A stretch of 44,453 nt of DNA from an uncultured Candidatus Actinomarina sp. (GCA_902599555.1 CACKFQ010000004.1:1-44453); one strand, 5' to 3'. Positions 1-10,185 are shown, numbered from the stretch's first letter. Translations and numbers: made by a program. The notes: generated by a model not told the origin, from the sequence alone.

Positions 1-1
1 A

Positions 2-1180
2 CAAATACATATGGAACATATGCTCAGAAAATCTAAAGAAGAAGTATTAAATGACGCTAAAGAATCTGTTAGATATGCAAAAAAACTGTGTGACAATATA
101 GAATTCTCCGCACAAGATGCAACCAGAACTGACAAAGATTTTTTAATAGAAGTATTGAAAGTTGCTGTAGAAGAGGGCGCAACAACAATAAATGTTCCTG
201 ATACTGTAGGTTATGCAACACCTCAAGATTATTTAGACCTTCTTAAGGCCGTTTATGACGAAGTTAAAGGGGGTAATGAAGATGTCATTATTTCAACACA
301 CTGTCACAATGACCTTGGATTAGCTGTAGCTAACTCACTTACAGCTATAACAGCTGGGGCTAGACAAATTGAAGGTGCAATTAACGGAATTGGGGAACGT
401 GCAGGAAATACATCAACAGAAGAAATAATAATGGCAGTAAAAACTCGTCAAGATCAGTTCGGAGTTGAAATCCAAGCTGAAACACAACAAATTTTTGAAA
501 CTTCAAGGTTAGTCTCAAAACTAACTGGATATCCTGTTCAATATAATAAAGCCGTCGTCGGTAAAAATGCTTTTAGCCACGAATCAGGAATTCATCAACA
601 CGGATATTTAAGAAACACAACTACCTATGAAATAATGTCACCAGACTCAGTTGGTCAAGAAGCAAAAATTATACTTGGTAAGCATTCTGGTAGGGCTGGC
701 TTTAAAGATGCCCTTGATAAGTTAAGTATCTCTTTAGACAATGATGCATTCAATAATGCTTTTGATACCTTTAAAAAGATTGCAGACAGAAAAGGTGAAA
801 TTGTAGAAAACGAACTTAGAGCAATTGTAGGACAGGTAGAATCAAGTAGCGATAGTGCAAAACTTGTGTCTGTCTCAGTTAATAGTAAAGATGAATTTGC
901 GTCTGCAAGCGTTACACTAAAAGTTGGAAATGACGAAATAACAGAAGAAGCAACTGGAGATGGAATGATTCATGCCGCATTTACTGCAGTTAAATCAATT
1001 CTCAAATCAGACGCTACATTAATTGATTATAGAGTTGAGAGTATTACAAAAGGTGCTGATGCAACAGCTGAAATTGTTACAATAATTAACGATGGACACC
1101 TAATGAAACAAGGAAGAGCTGTTTCTACAGATGTCGTTCAGGGTTCAGTAGAATCCTTTTTGAATGCGTTGAACAAATGA
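2..1180 (+). CDS. leuA: 2-isopropylmalate synthase, 5' end beyond window
   Basis: Reads in frame from nt 2 (QIHMEHMLRKSKEEV...). Motifs EFSAQDATRTD, INVPDTVGYATP, STHCHNDLGLAVANSL, NAFSHESGIHQHG and the C-terminal regulatory domain. Confidence 0.95.
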   Translation, partial: QIHMEHMLRKSKEEVLNDAKESVRYAKKLCDNIEFSAQDATRTDKDFLIEVLKVAVEEGATTINVPDTVGYATPQDYLDLLKAVYDEVKGGNEDVIISTHCHNDLGLAVANSLTAITAGARQIEGAINGIGERAGNTSTEEIIMAVKTRQDQFGVEIQAETQQIFETSRLVSKLTGYPVQYNKAVVGKNAFSHESGIHQHGYLRNTTTYEIMSPDSVGQEAKIILGKHSGRAGFKDALDKLSISLDNDAFNNAFDTFKKIADRKGEIVENELRAIVGQVESSSDSAKLVSVSVNSKDEFASASVTLKVGNDEITEEATGDGMIHAAFTAVKSILKSDATLIDYRVESITKGADATAEIVTIINDGHLMKQGRAVSTDVVQGSVESFLNALNK

Positions 1181-2244
1181 GTAAAGAATTTAACATTACC
1201 CTACTTCCAGGTGACGGAACTGGTCCTGAGGTCGTCAATGAAGCTGTAAAAGTCCTTGAAAACACTTCTGAACAATACAAAATAAAATTTAATTTCACAA
1301 ACAATGATCTTGGTGGAGATAGATATTTAAATACTGGAGAACTTGTAACTGAAAAAGATTTTGAACAATTCAAAAATTCTGACGCAGTTTTACTTGGAGC
1401 TATTGGTCATCCAGATGTAAAGCCAGGAATTTTAGAGCAAGGAATTCTTCTTAAATTACGTAAAGAATTTGATCAGTATATTAATTTAAGACCTGTGGTT
1501 CTTTATCCAGGAGTAGAAACTCCCCTAGCTAACAAATCTCCAGAAGATATTAACTTTGTCGTTGTTAGAGAAAATACTGAAGGATTATATGCAGGTGCAG
1601 GAGGCTACATTCATTTTGGAACAGAAAATGAAATTGCAACACAAGAATCCATTAATTCGTATTATGCAATACATAGATGTATAAAATATGCTTTTGAATA
1701 TACAAAAAATAACAACCGTAAAAAAATTACCTTATGTGCAAAAACTAATGTACTTACTTATGCTCATGATTTATGGGAGAGAATTTTTTATGATGTTGCG
1801 AAAGATTATCCTGAAATAGAGACTGATTATGGCCATGTTGATGCTGTCTGTATGTGGATGGTGAAAAATCCTGAGTGGTTTGATGTAATAGTTACTGACA
1901 ATATGTTTGGTGACATTATTACTGACTTAGGTGCCATGATTCAAGGCGGTATGGGTATTGCAGCTGGAGGTAATATTAATCCTGAAGGTGTATCTATGTT
2001 TGAGCCAATAGGTGGCTCAGCACCAAAATATACAAATAAAAATGTTATCAATCCATTGGCATGTATTGGAGCTGCGGCAATGATGGTCAAACAACTCGGT
2101 GAGGAAAATTATGCAGAGGATATTGAAAAAGCGATAATGGAAACTGCTATAAAGCTTGATTCCCTATCAGCTGGAAAAATGGGCATGTCCACTATTGAAG
2201 TTGGTGACTCCGTAGTCAAATATATGCAACAAGTTAATGACTAA
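1177..2244 (+). CDS. leuB: 3-isopropylmalate dehydrogenase
   Basis: [64 protein letters not shown] overlap with leuA. Confidence 0.93.
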   Translation: MSKEFNITLLPGDGTGPEVVNEAVKVLENTSEQYKIKFNFTNNDLGGDRYLNTGELVTEKDFEQFKNSDAVLLGAIGHPDVKPGILEQGILLKLRKEFDQYINLRPVVLYPGVETPLANKSPEDINFVVVRENTEGLYAGAGGYIHFGTENEIATQESINSYYAIHRCIKYAFEYTKNNNRKKITLCAKTNVLTYAHDLWERIFYDVAKDYPEIETDYGHVDAVCMWMVKNPEWFDVIVTDNMFGDIITDLGAMIQGGMGIAAGGNINPEGVSMFEPIGGSAPKYTNKNVINPLACIGAAAMMVKQLGEENYAEDIEKAIMETAIKLDSLSAGKMGMSTIEVGDSVVKYMQQVND

Positions 2245-2842
2245 TGAAACAACTTATCTTGAGAATCTTTTAAATAATAGAAAAGTTGTTAGAAACTATA
2301 AAAAAACTTCTCTAGAAGATACTAAGTTAAAAAATATCTCAAAGTTTTCAATAAAAATTCCTACTGCAGGATTTTCTCGTGGAATAGAGATTCTAAATAC
2401 TTTTGATGTTAAAAAAATAAAAAACGTATCCAAAATCTTTAATGAGGATAATTTTATTAAAGATGGTAAATCTCCATGGATCTCAAACTCCTTAGCTTTA
2501 TTTTTTATATTGCTTAACGAAGAGGCTTATCACCACAGATACTCGAAAAATGATAAAACAAACGCTGTAAACTCCAAAGATTGGGATGTGCCATATTGGT
2601 ATGTTGATGCTGGTGCAGCGATGATGAATTGTATTTTACTTATAGAAGAAAAAGAGCTATCTTCAGGGTTTATGGGATTGCATAATATCGATAGAAAAAA
2701 AATTCATGAAGAATTTAAAATTCCAGATACTTATCAAATAATCGGAATGATTACTGCTGGGGTTGAAGATAGCAACACAGATATTTCTAAAAATAAACAT
2801 CATAAAAAGAAACTGATACATAATGAATTTTTCAGTAGATAA
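2237..2842 (+). CDS. Nitroreductase-family flavoprotein
   Basis: LLNNRKVVRNYKKTSLE start, WYVDAGAAMMNCILLIEEKELSSGFMGLHN, IPDTYQIIGMITAG; typical nitroreductase layout. Confidence 0.75.
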   Translation: MTNETTYLENLLNNRKVVRNYKKTSLEDTKLKNISKFSIKIPTAGFSRGIEILNTFDVKKIKNVSKIFNEDNFIKDGKSPWISNSLALFFILLNEEAYHHRYSKNDKTNAVNSKDWDVPYWYVDAGAAMMNCILLIEEKELSSGFMGLHNIDRKKIHEEFKIPDTYQIIGMITAGVEDSNTDISKNKHHKKKLIHNEFFSR

Positions 2843-3614
2843 ACAAATAGATTCCCTCAATAATCCAGAGTATAAATTTTTAGTATCTCTTAAAAAAAAC
2901 CGAAATAGAAAATCAAATAATAAATCTCTTGCAGAAGGATTTAGAGAATGTTACCAATTAATAGAATCTAGGTACGAAATAGATACTTTGTACTTTTGTA
3001 GTGATCTATTTATTGGAAATAATAATCAGAATCTTTTAGAGGAATATCGAAAATCAAATGTAAGAATAGTTCAGGTTTCAAAAAAGGTTTTTAATGCAAT
3101 GTCTTATAGGGATAGGCCAGATGGTTTTATATCACTTTTTAATACAGAACATATTGGTATTACTTCTGAAATTAATGGTCCTATTTTGATACCTGATCAA
3201 ATAGAAAAACCTGGAAACTTAGGAACAATGATAAGAACTGCAAAGTCTTTTGGAATAAATAATGTTTTTCTTTCTGATGAAATTACAGATATTTTTAATC
3301 CAAATGTCATCAGGTCTTCTATTGGACACTTATTTCATATGAATATTTCAAGTGGCACAAATAAAGAAATAATTGAAATACTGGAAACTAAAAAATATCA
3401 AATTATATTACTAGACCCAGAAGGAGAAACTGTTTTAGAAAATTTTAAACCTGATGCGAATTTTGCACTGGTTGTTGGTGCTGAACAGTATGGTATTTCA
3501 GATGATTGGTTTGCATCTAATCACATATCTTTGAGTATTCGATCAACAAATAATGTTGACTCACTAAATGCTTCTACTGCTGCGGCTATCGGTATGTGGG
3601 AATTAACAAAATAA
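2823..3614 (+). CDS. TrmH/SpoU-family RNA 2'-O-methyltransferase
   Basis: QIEKPGNLGTMIRTAKSFG, ALVVGAEQYGISDDW, SIRSTNNVDSLNASTAAAIGMWE (SPOUT motifs). Confidence 0.9.
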   Translation: MNFSVDKQIDSLNNPEYKFLVSLKKNRNRKSNNKSLAEGFRECYQLIESRYEIDTLYFCSDLFIGNNNQNLLEEYRKSNVRIVQVSKKVFNAMSYRDRPDGFISLFNTEHIGITSEINGPILIPDQIEKPGNLGTMIRTAKSFGINNVFLSDEITDIFNPNVIRSSIGHLFHMNISSGTNKEIIEILETKKYQIILLDPEGETVLENFKPDANFALVVGAEQYGISDDWFASNHISLSIRSTNNVDSLNASTAAAIGMWELTK

Positions 3615-3615
3615 A

Positions 3616-3951
3616 TTGAAATTTGTAAAAAATCAACATCTTGTCATTTTAGATGTTGAAACAACTGGTGTTAAAGCTGGTGTTGATAAAGTTATTGAGC
3701 TTTATATGCTAAAAATATTTAATGATGAGGTTGTAGATGAATATTATTCTAAATTTAACCCGCAAATAGAAATACCCCTCTTTATTTCAAACCTTACCGG
3801 TATATATCCTTGGCATGTAGAAAATTCTCCAAAAATTGATAATGAAATTGAAAAAATAAAAAATTTTGTGGATGATTCTGTAATAATTGGCCACAATTTA
3901 AGGTTTGATTTATCTTTCTTAAATTATGAATTGAACAAAAAAAAACTTTAA
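3616..3951 (+). pseudogene. DEDDh exonuclease N-terminal part (Exo I and Exo II motifs); apparent frameshifted 5' half of the DnaQ/GIY-YIG fusion nuclease
   Basis: LVILDVETTG (Exo I) and IIGHNLRFDLSFLNYEL (Exo II). TTG start; stops at TAA just after an A9 run (3937-3945). Frame 2 stays open across the junction into the next ORF. Confidence 0.75.
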
Positions 3952-3964
3952 TGAATTAAATAAT

Positions 3965-5131
3965 ATGACACTGGATACGTTAAATCTTTCCAGAGCGTTG
4001 CTTAGAACTAAAGTAAAAAATCATAAACTCGTGACCTTGAGTAAATATTTTAAGACAATTAATCAAAATGAACATAATTCTAAAGCAGATGTACTCACGA
4101 CTTATGAAGTGTTTAAGCATTTGTCTTTATTTGACGAAATCAAAAATAAAGTAAGTATTCATAGAGTCAATGAATTTCTTAGCAGTATTGATTTAAATTT
4201 AAAAAAGAAGTTTAATTTACAAAATATTCCAACTTCACATGGTGTTTATGTATTTTCAAATAATAGGTCTTTAAATTATGTTGGTAAATCAAGTAATTTA
4301 AAAAATAGAATAAATTCACACTTGAGCCACTCAAGAAGTTATAAATCAAACAAAATTGTAAATACTTCAAATAGCTTAAAGGTCATGAATCTACCAAATG
4401 AGCTCATTTCATTAATAGTTGAACAACGATTGATAAATAAATTTAAACCTCAACTAAATAGAAGTGGGAGAATACCAAAAAATATATATTGGATAAAACT
4501 AAAAAGTAACAAATCTAATTTGGAGATTTCAAAAATTGAATTATCTAAAAATACAATTTTTCAAATTGGTCCATTCTTGAGTTATACAAAAGCTAAAAAT
4601 TTTAAAAATTTTTTAGATAATAGATTTGAAACAGTTAGGTGTAAGAATAATAATTCAAGAAAAACAAAATGTGATATATCTATACTTCTAAATTCACAAT
4701 GTGCATGCATAGATTCATTTAATCTTGAAAAATATAACTACAACTTAAGAAAAAAACTGGATTTATTCTTTAGTGATACAAGTAAAGAAGTAAAAAGATT
4801 AAACGATAAGTTAAATACATACTCAAATGAACAAAATTTTGAGGAAGCACAAAAAATCAAAGACTACTTATCCCTTCTTCAAAATTTTCTTGAATTCAAC
4901 AGATTTAAAGAAAAAATTAATGTACTTGATAAACAGACTTTGAAAATTTTAGAAAATTTTAATATAGAGATAACTGACAATAGAGTAAATCTTAAAATTG
5001 ACTTAAATGATGAAGATATTGAATTTTTAGAAATTCATCCAGAGAACTACACAATTATAAATTTTTACAGTGAACTTCTGTTAATTTTACGTTTCATTAG
5101 AAATAAAGAAGCTAATACAATAGGAAGATGA
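3965..5131 (+). CDS. Remainder of the DEDDh exonuclease (Exo III) plus GIY-YIG nuclease plus UVR motif (Rv2191-like DnaQ-Cho fusion)
   Basis: MTLDTLNLSRALL...HNSKADVLTTYEVF (Exo III, HxxxxD), GVYVFSNNRSLNYVGKSSNLKNRINSHL (GIY-YIG), LNTYSNEQNFEEAQKIKDYLSLL (UVR). The frame opens upstream of the annotated ATG. Confidence 0.85.
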   Translation: MTLDTLNLSRALLRTKVKNHKLVTLSKYFKTINQNEHNSKADVLTTYEVFKHLSLFDEIKNKVSIHRVNEFLSSIDLNLKKKFNLQNIPTSHGVYVFSNNRSLNYVGKSSNLKNRINSHLSHSRSYKSNKIVNTSNSLKVMNLPNELISLIVEQRLINKFKPQLNRSGRIPKNIYWIKLKSNKSNLEISKIELSKNTIFQIGPFLSYTKAKNFKNFLDNRFETVRCKNNNSRKTKCDISILLNSQCACIDSFNLEKYNYNLRKKLDLFFSDTSKEVKRLNDKLNTYSNEQNFEEAQKIKDYLSLLQNFLEFNRFKEKINVLDKQTLKILENFNIEITDNRVNLKIDLNDEDIEFLEIHPENYTIINFYSELLLILRFIRNKEANTIGR

Positions 5132-5721
5132 GTTTATTTTTCAAATCAAACAATTTATCCCTGGGATATGGAAATCAACTTGTTATAAATAATTTAGATT
5201 TATCACTAAAAATTTCAAATAATTACGAAATTATTGGAAAAAATGGTTCTGGAAAAACAACTCTTCTTATGTGTATAAGTAATAATTTTATTGGAAATAC
5301 TTTTAATTCAAATATTGAAAGAGGAGAATACTCTTTTATGGAGATTGGTTCAAGTCCATCATTAATTCCAAAATTATCCTTAATAGAAAACATAAAATAT
5401 TTTCTTTTCAAAGAAAGTATTGATGAAAAGTTTATTTTTAAAACACTTAACAAATATCAACTAAATGAATTTAAAGAAGATTTAATTGAAGATTATTCAA
5501 GTGGAATGGTCAAACGAAGTGAGTTGGCTATTGCAGATTTAAAAAAACCAGACATTCTTTGTATTGACGAACCAAAAGTTTATTTAGATGAAAATGGGAT
5601 TCAGCTTTTATTTAATTTATTGAATTATCGAGAGACTCAAAAGATGACTTCAATTTTATCAAGTCAGGAAAGTATTAATGCCTTGTCAAATATAGAAAGA
5701 ACTATAGATTTAAATGATTAA
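5128..5721 (+). CDS. ccmA: Cytochrome c maturation ABC transporter ATP-binding protein
   Basis: GKNGSGKTTL Walker A, YSSGMVKR signature, PDILCIDEPKVYLD Walker B; position directly before ccmB-ccmC. Confidence 0.85.
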   Translation: MSLFFKSNNLSLGYGNQLVINNLDLSLKISNNYEIIGKNGSGKTTLLMCISNNFIGNTFNSNIERGEYSFMEIGSSPSLIPKLSLIENIKYFLFKESIDEKFIFKTLNKYQLNEFKEDLIEDYSSGMVKRSELAIADLKKPDILCIDEPKVYLDENGIQLLFNLLNYRETQKMTSILSSQESINALSNIERTIDLND

Positions 5722-6349
5722 GAAATTCATCATTAAAAAAGAATTAAATTTGGAATTGAGAAACAACACCTCACTATTTCTAATAACACCAACAATGTGT
5801 GTACTAATTATTGTTTTTCCTATTCTATCTGAAAATAGGTTTCGAGTTGAAAATGATATGTTTGTAATTGTTCAACTTTTATTTCTAATTATTTTTACAA
5901 CACTTTTTTCTATTAGGAACCCTTTGGAAGAGCAAACACTGATCAAGGAATTAAATTTTGGATCAATAAAAAAAATTGATTATTTTTATAGTAAAACTAT
6001 TTCTGAACTTGGAATTTTTTATCCTCAAATAATTTTTCTTTTAATTCTATTTTCTGGTTTCACGAATACTTCTATAAACAATTCAATCATTTATATTATT
6101 TTCTCTGTTTTATTCTTTTGCTTAAATGCAATTATGGTAAATCTATTTTTCCAAATGTTCACAAGTTTCAATAGCAGATTTGTCCAGTTTATTTTAATTG
6201 TTCCAATTTACATTGGGTTTGCAATTTTAATCGCTCCAATGTGGTTAGGTGTAAATCAAGAAATAAGTAACATTTATTTATTGATGCTTTTAGGTATAAC
6301 TATGATTATTTATTCATTTACAAACTTTTATTTAAGGAAATCACAATGA
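5714..6349 (+). CDS. ccmB: Heme exporter protein CcmB
   Basis: About 210 aa multi-TM protein between ccmA and ccmC; ELNLELRNNTSL start and FRNPLEEQTL-like segment (SIRNPLEEQTLIKELNFG). Confidence 0.8.
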   Translation: MIKKFIIKKELNLELRNNTSLFLITPTMCVLIIVFPILSENRFRVENDMFVIVQLLFLIIFTTLFSIRNPLEEQTLIKELNFGSIKKIDYFYSKTISELGIFYPQIIFLLILFSGFTNTSINNSIIYIIFSVLFFCLNAIMVNLFFQMFTSFNSRFVQFILIVPIYIGFAILIAPMWLGVNQEISNIYLLMLLGITMIIYSFTNFYLRKSQ

Positions 6350-7014
6350 TGTTATTCGGACCTCTTGTTGTATGGCTACTCGTCACTATCTTTGGACCTT
6401 ATGACGTTACACAAGGTGTGTCGTCTAAATTACTATATATTCATGTTCCAACTGTGTGGATAGCGTATTTAGCCTACACTCTTACCTTTTTGTATTCTGC
6501 ACTATATTTATTTTCTAAAAAATCTAAATACGACTCAATAGCTATTGCTAATGCAAAGTCTGGTGTTGTGTTCACCATTGTCACTTTGCTATCTGGTTCT
6601 TACTGGGGCAAGCAAACATGGGGAACATGGTGGGTTTGGGGTGATGCTAGGCTCAATTTAACTGCAATTCTTTTACTTGTTTATTTAGGATATATTGCTT
6701 CAAGACAATTTAATAAAGATTTAGGAAAAACAGCTAGGAACTCATCGCTAATAGGAATTTTTGGAGTTGTCCAGATACCTATATTGCATTTTAGTGTTAT
6801 TTGGTGGAGGTCAGTTCATCAACAAGCTAGCATTCTTAGCCAAGAAACTGTAGCCTCTGGAGACGCCCCTATGTCTTCTGACATACTAATTACTCTCTTA
6901 TTAAGTGTGTTATTAGTTACGCTTGTTCATACATTTCTCACAAAAAGGTTCAGAATTTCAAATGATATCTTATGGGACAATTATTTAAATCCTAAATCAA
7001 GGGCTAAAATTTAA
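6346..7014 (+). CDS. ccmC: Heme exporter protein CcmC
   Basis: YIHVPTVWIAYLAY, WGKQTWGTWWVWGDARL (WWD-type), LHFSVIWWRSVHQQAS. Confidence 0.92.
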   Translation: MMLFGPLVVWLLVTIFGPYDVTQGVSSKLLYIHVPTVWIAYLAYTLTFLYSALYLFSKKSKYDSIAIANAKSGVVFTIVTLLSGSYWGKQTWGTWWVWGDARLNLTAILLLVYLGYIASRQFNKDLGKTARNSSLIGIFGVVQIPILHFSVIWWRSVHQQASILSQETVASGDAPMSSDILITLLLSVLLVTLVHTFLTKRFRISNDILWDNYLNPKSRAKI

Positions 7015-7019
7015 CTAGA

Positions 7020-7421
7020 GTGAAAAAAAATTTTATTATTGTCCTCTTGGGTATTGGGTTAATTGTTTATGCAAGTTCAATTATTGCATCTAGAAATACT
7101 ATTTACTACTACACGACATCAGAAACTTTAAACATTGAACTAGAAAGTGAAGAAAGAATCAAATTAGGAGGTTTTGTAGTTGAAGGAACTATTGCTAAGG
7201 ATGGTGGATTTACAAATTTTACAATAACTGATGGCAATAAAGATATTGAAATAATATTTGATGGTTTTGTTCCAGAATTATTTCAAGAAAATATGGGTGT
7301 GATTCTTGATGGAGTGTTTGATAATAATACTTTTCTTGCTGATGATATGCTAGTTAAACACGACAATGAATATGTATCAAGTGATGGTCAAACATATAAC
7401 GTAGAAAATTATTCGGAATGA
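7020..7421 (+). CDS. ccmE: Heme chaperone CcmE (GTG start)
   Basis: N-terminal TM, KLGGFVVEGTI, DGVFDNNTFLADDMLVKHDNEYV with the HxxxY heme-attachment motif. Confidence 0.9.
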   Translation: MKKNFIIVLLGIGLIVYASSIIASRNTIYYYTTSETLNIELESEERIKLGGFVVEGTIAKDGGFTNFTITDGNKDIEIIFDGFVPELFQENMGVILDGVFDNNTFLADDMLVKHDNEYVSSDGQTYNVENYSE

Positions 7422-9313
7422 TTTACAACACTGGAATTATTTTTAGTTGGATAAGCTTTGTTTTATTAGTAATACTATTCTTTAATAAAAAAGAAATCTA
7501 TACAGAAATTCTTGTAAGATTAAATCTTTTTGTACAAGTTTTCTTATTTTGTTTGCTTGAAATAGGATTGTTTTTGAATGACTTTTCTATCTCTTACATA
7601 GCAAACTATTCAGCTGAATCTACTCCCCCTTTATATAAGTTTGCCTCTCTTTGGGGCTCCTTAGATGGATCTATACTTTTATGGAATCTATGTTTAAGTT
7701 TCTTTATGTATCTTTATTTAAAATCATATAAAGATCTTTCATCAGATATAGATATAAAGATTTTTTCATTAATTATGATCTTTTTTGTTGGATACACAGT
7801 TTTTAGCTCCTCTCCTTTTGCAGGTTGTATTGAACTTGCAGCTGTAGGTTGTAATAATGCAAGTTTGTTACCTTTTCAGGAATTGGTAACCAGTAACATT
7901 GGTCGTGGTCCCAACCCTTTACTCCAAAATCATCCTCTAATGGCAATCCACCCACCAATGCTATATATAGGATATGTCGGGATGACAATGCCATTTGTTG
8001 CTGCGACAAGCAGGTTATATTCAAAAAAACAAAATGCCAACGATTGGATAGAGGTTGCTGAAAAAACAACTTATATACCGTGGTTATTTCTAACAATTGG
8101 AATAACACTTGGTGCTGCCTGGTCATACGAAGTTTTAGGATGGGGAGGATACTGGGCTTGGGATCCAGTTGAGAATGTCTCATTTATACCATGGCTTTTG
8201 GCAACAGCATTTCTTCATTCAGCAAAAATACAAAAGTCTCAAAATACATTATTAAATTGGAATTACATATTGGTTGGCTTGATGTTTTTATCAACAATAT
8301 TTGGCACTTTTGTGACGAGATCAGGTGTCTTAATTTCTGTTCATGCATTCTCTAATGGAAATATAGGAACTTATCTATTGTTTGGAATGATACTTTTTGG
8401 AATTATTTTTATTGTTATTGGATCAAAGAATGTTGAATATTTTTCAAACTCAAAAAAAATTGATAATTGGTTCGGAAAAGCAGGGTTTTTTGTTTATAAC
8501 AACATTTTTTTGTTTTCCTCTGCTCTAGTTATTTTCATCGGAACAATTTTCCCACTAATTTATGAAACGCTTTATGACAGGCAAATAACAATTGGTAGAT
8601 CTTATTACGACATTCTGGTCGGACCTCTTTTAGTCATATTGTTAGGGCTTATGATTTTTTCAAACAAGTTGACTATAAAAAATTTAAATATCAATAAATG
8701 GTTTAAAGAAAATATGATTTTAATAAATAGCTCATTAGCAATAAGTATTCTTACTCTGCTTACATTTGATAATTCATATATTTTGGTTGTTACTGTAGCA
8801 GCATCATTTATGTTAATTCTTATAACTGTTGATAACTTATTTAAAAACTTTAGAAAATCTAAAATCAATAAAACATACTGGACAGGCCAAATAGCACATT
8901 TAGGTATAGCTATTTTTGCTTTTGGAATAATTTTGAATGTAAGTCAGAGTTACTCAACTGAAAAAGAAATCAATTCATTTGAAGAATTTACCTTTAACAA
9001 TCAAACTTACTTTGTTTATGACTCAATTGAAGAAAGTTTTCCTGAAAAAAATGTAATAAAACTTCCTATTTCAAATCAAAATACTACTAAATTTACTTCT
9101 TTAAATATATTTAATAATTCTTCTCAACAAGCAATAAGCTCACCTGCAGTATTTAGAACTTTTAAAAATGATGTATACATAACTGTAAAATTTATCGATG
9201 AAAATAGTTATAAGCTTATCGTCAGAAATAATTATGGAATTTTTATAATGTGGATAGGATTGTTTGTTTCAAGTATTTCATTTGTACCAAGATTAAGTAA
9301 AAATGAAAAATAG
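7418..9313 (+). CDS. ccmF: Heme lyase CcmF
   Basis: WGSLDGSILLWNL, NPLLQNHPLMAIHPPMLYIGYVGM, WGGYWAWDPVENVSFIPWL (WWD), TFVTRSGVLISVHAF. Confidence 0.95.
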   Translation: MIYNTGIIFSWISFVLLVILFFNKKEIYTEILVRLNLFVQVFLFCLLEIGLFLNDFSISYIANYSAESTPPLYKFASLWGSLDGSILLWNLCLSFFMYLYLKSYKDLSSDIDIKIFSLIMIFFVGYTVFSSSPFAGCIELAAVGCNNASLLPFQELVTSNIGRGPNPLLQNHPLMAIHPPMLYIGYVGMTMPFVAATSRLYSKKQNANDWIEVAEKTTYIPWLFLTIGITLGAAWSYEVLGWGGYWAWDPVENVSFIPWLLATAFLHSAKIQKSQNTLLNWNYILVGLMFLSTIFGTFVTRSGVLISVHAFSNGNIGTYLLFGMILFGIIFIVIGSKNVEYFSNSKKIDNWFGKAGFFVYNNIFLFSSALVIFIGTIFPLIYETLYDRQITIGRSYYDILVGPLLVILLGLMIFSNKLTIKNLNINKWFKENMILINSSLAISILTLLTFDNSYILVVTVAASFMLILITVDNLFKNFRKSKINKTYWTGQIAHLGIAIFAFGIILNVSQSYSTEKEINSFEEFTFNNQTYFVYDSIEESFPEKNVIKLPISNQNTTKFTSLNIFNNSSQQAISSPAVFRTFKNDVYITVKFIDENSYKLIVRNNYGIFIMWIGLFVSSISFVPRLSKNEK

Positions 9314-9662
9314 GTATTTAACTCTTTTGCTTTTAGTTTTGCTGTTCACATTACCTAGTCTATTTCCAGATAATGAATCTAGATATGAACAGTGGAGTAA
9401 ATCACTGCTATGCCCAGTCTGTCAAGGTGAAACTATTTATGATTCTCCGTCCGAATATGCAGACGATATGGGTGCTATCTTGCTTGAACAGATTAACAAA
9501 GGCTTAACTGATGATCAAATATATACATTTTGGGTATCAAGATATGGTGAAAGAATTATTACCAACCCAATAAATCGTAATTTAGAAATACTGTTTATTC
9601 CATTGACATTAGTTTTTGGGTTTGTTTTATTGTTTGTTAGGAAATTGTATGTTAAAAAATAA
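9303..9662 (+). CDS. ccmH: CcmH/CycL-type thiol reductase subunit
   Basis: LLCPVCQGETIYDSPSEYADDMGAILLEQINKGLTDDQIYTFWVSRYGERI (CxxC), C-terminal TM. Confidence 0.9.
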   Translation: MKNRYLTLLLLVLLFTLPSLFPDNESRYEQWSKSLLCPVCQGETIYDSPSEYADDMGAILLEQINKGLTDDQIYTFWVSRYGERIITNPINRNLEILFIPLTLVFGFVLLFVRKLYVKK

Positions 9663-10185
9663 ATGGCTGTATGCGGGTCTTTTCATATTTCTATTTCCAT
9701 TCTTTCTTTTAATAAATTTAAATGACAACGCCTCAGAAATTGCAACTCAAAACACTAATTTGGAAGATGTATCAAATGCTGAAATGGAGAAAGTTATAGA
9801 ATTAAATCCAGATATATTTCCAATGAGAATTGCACTTGCTAACCGCTATTTCGAGGAATTTAATTACTCAAGTGCTCTTCCCCACTTCATGCACGTTGCA
9901 CAAAATTCAGAAGATTTAGAGTTAAAAAGTCTTGCTTTAGCTCAAATAGGATGGATGGTTCATGATTCAGGTGACACCCTAACTTCACTTAATTATATTG
10001 AAGAAGCTTTAACTATTTCTCCTGAATCCTTACTAGCAAAAACTTATCTTGGAATTATTCTTATTCAACAAGAGGAAACCAGAAAAGAAGGGTATGAAAT
10101 ATTAACATTCCTAAAGACCGATCCTGCTTTATCTAATGAAGATCTAGAGATTATTCAAGAAATATTGTCGATATATGAAAATTAA
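9649..10185 (+). CDS. TPR protein, CcmI/NrfG-like cytochrome c biogenesis factor
   Basis: N-terminal TM (MLKNKWLYAGLFIFLFPF) and TPR-like repeats (ALPHFMHVAQ..., TSLNYIEEALTISPESLLAKTYLG). ORF track opens at 9616 (TTG); the 9649 ATG is more plausible. Confidence 0.75.
   Translation: MLKNKWLYAGLFIFLFPFFLLINLNDNASEIATQNTNLEDVSNAEMEKVIELNPDIFPMRIALANRYFEEFNYSSALPHFMHVAQNSEDLELKSLALAQIGWMVHDSGDTLTSLNYIEEALTISPESLLAKTYLGIILIQQEETRKEGYEILTFLKTDPALSNEDLEIIQEILSIYEN

Noticed and set aside
1125-1373. 82-aa minus-strand ORF across leuA/leuB
   Set aside because: Antisense to conserved coding sequence, no start context or homology signal; likewise the other 60-87 aa ORFs opposite or out of frame with confident genes.
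7803-8183. 126-aa minus-strand ORF inside ccmF
   Set aside because: Fully antisense to the highly conserved WWD region of ccmF; low-complexity translation and no recognisable domain.
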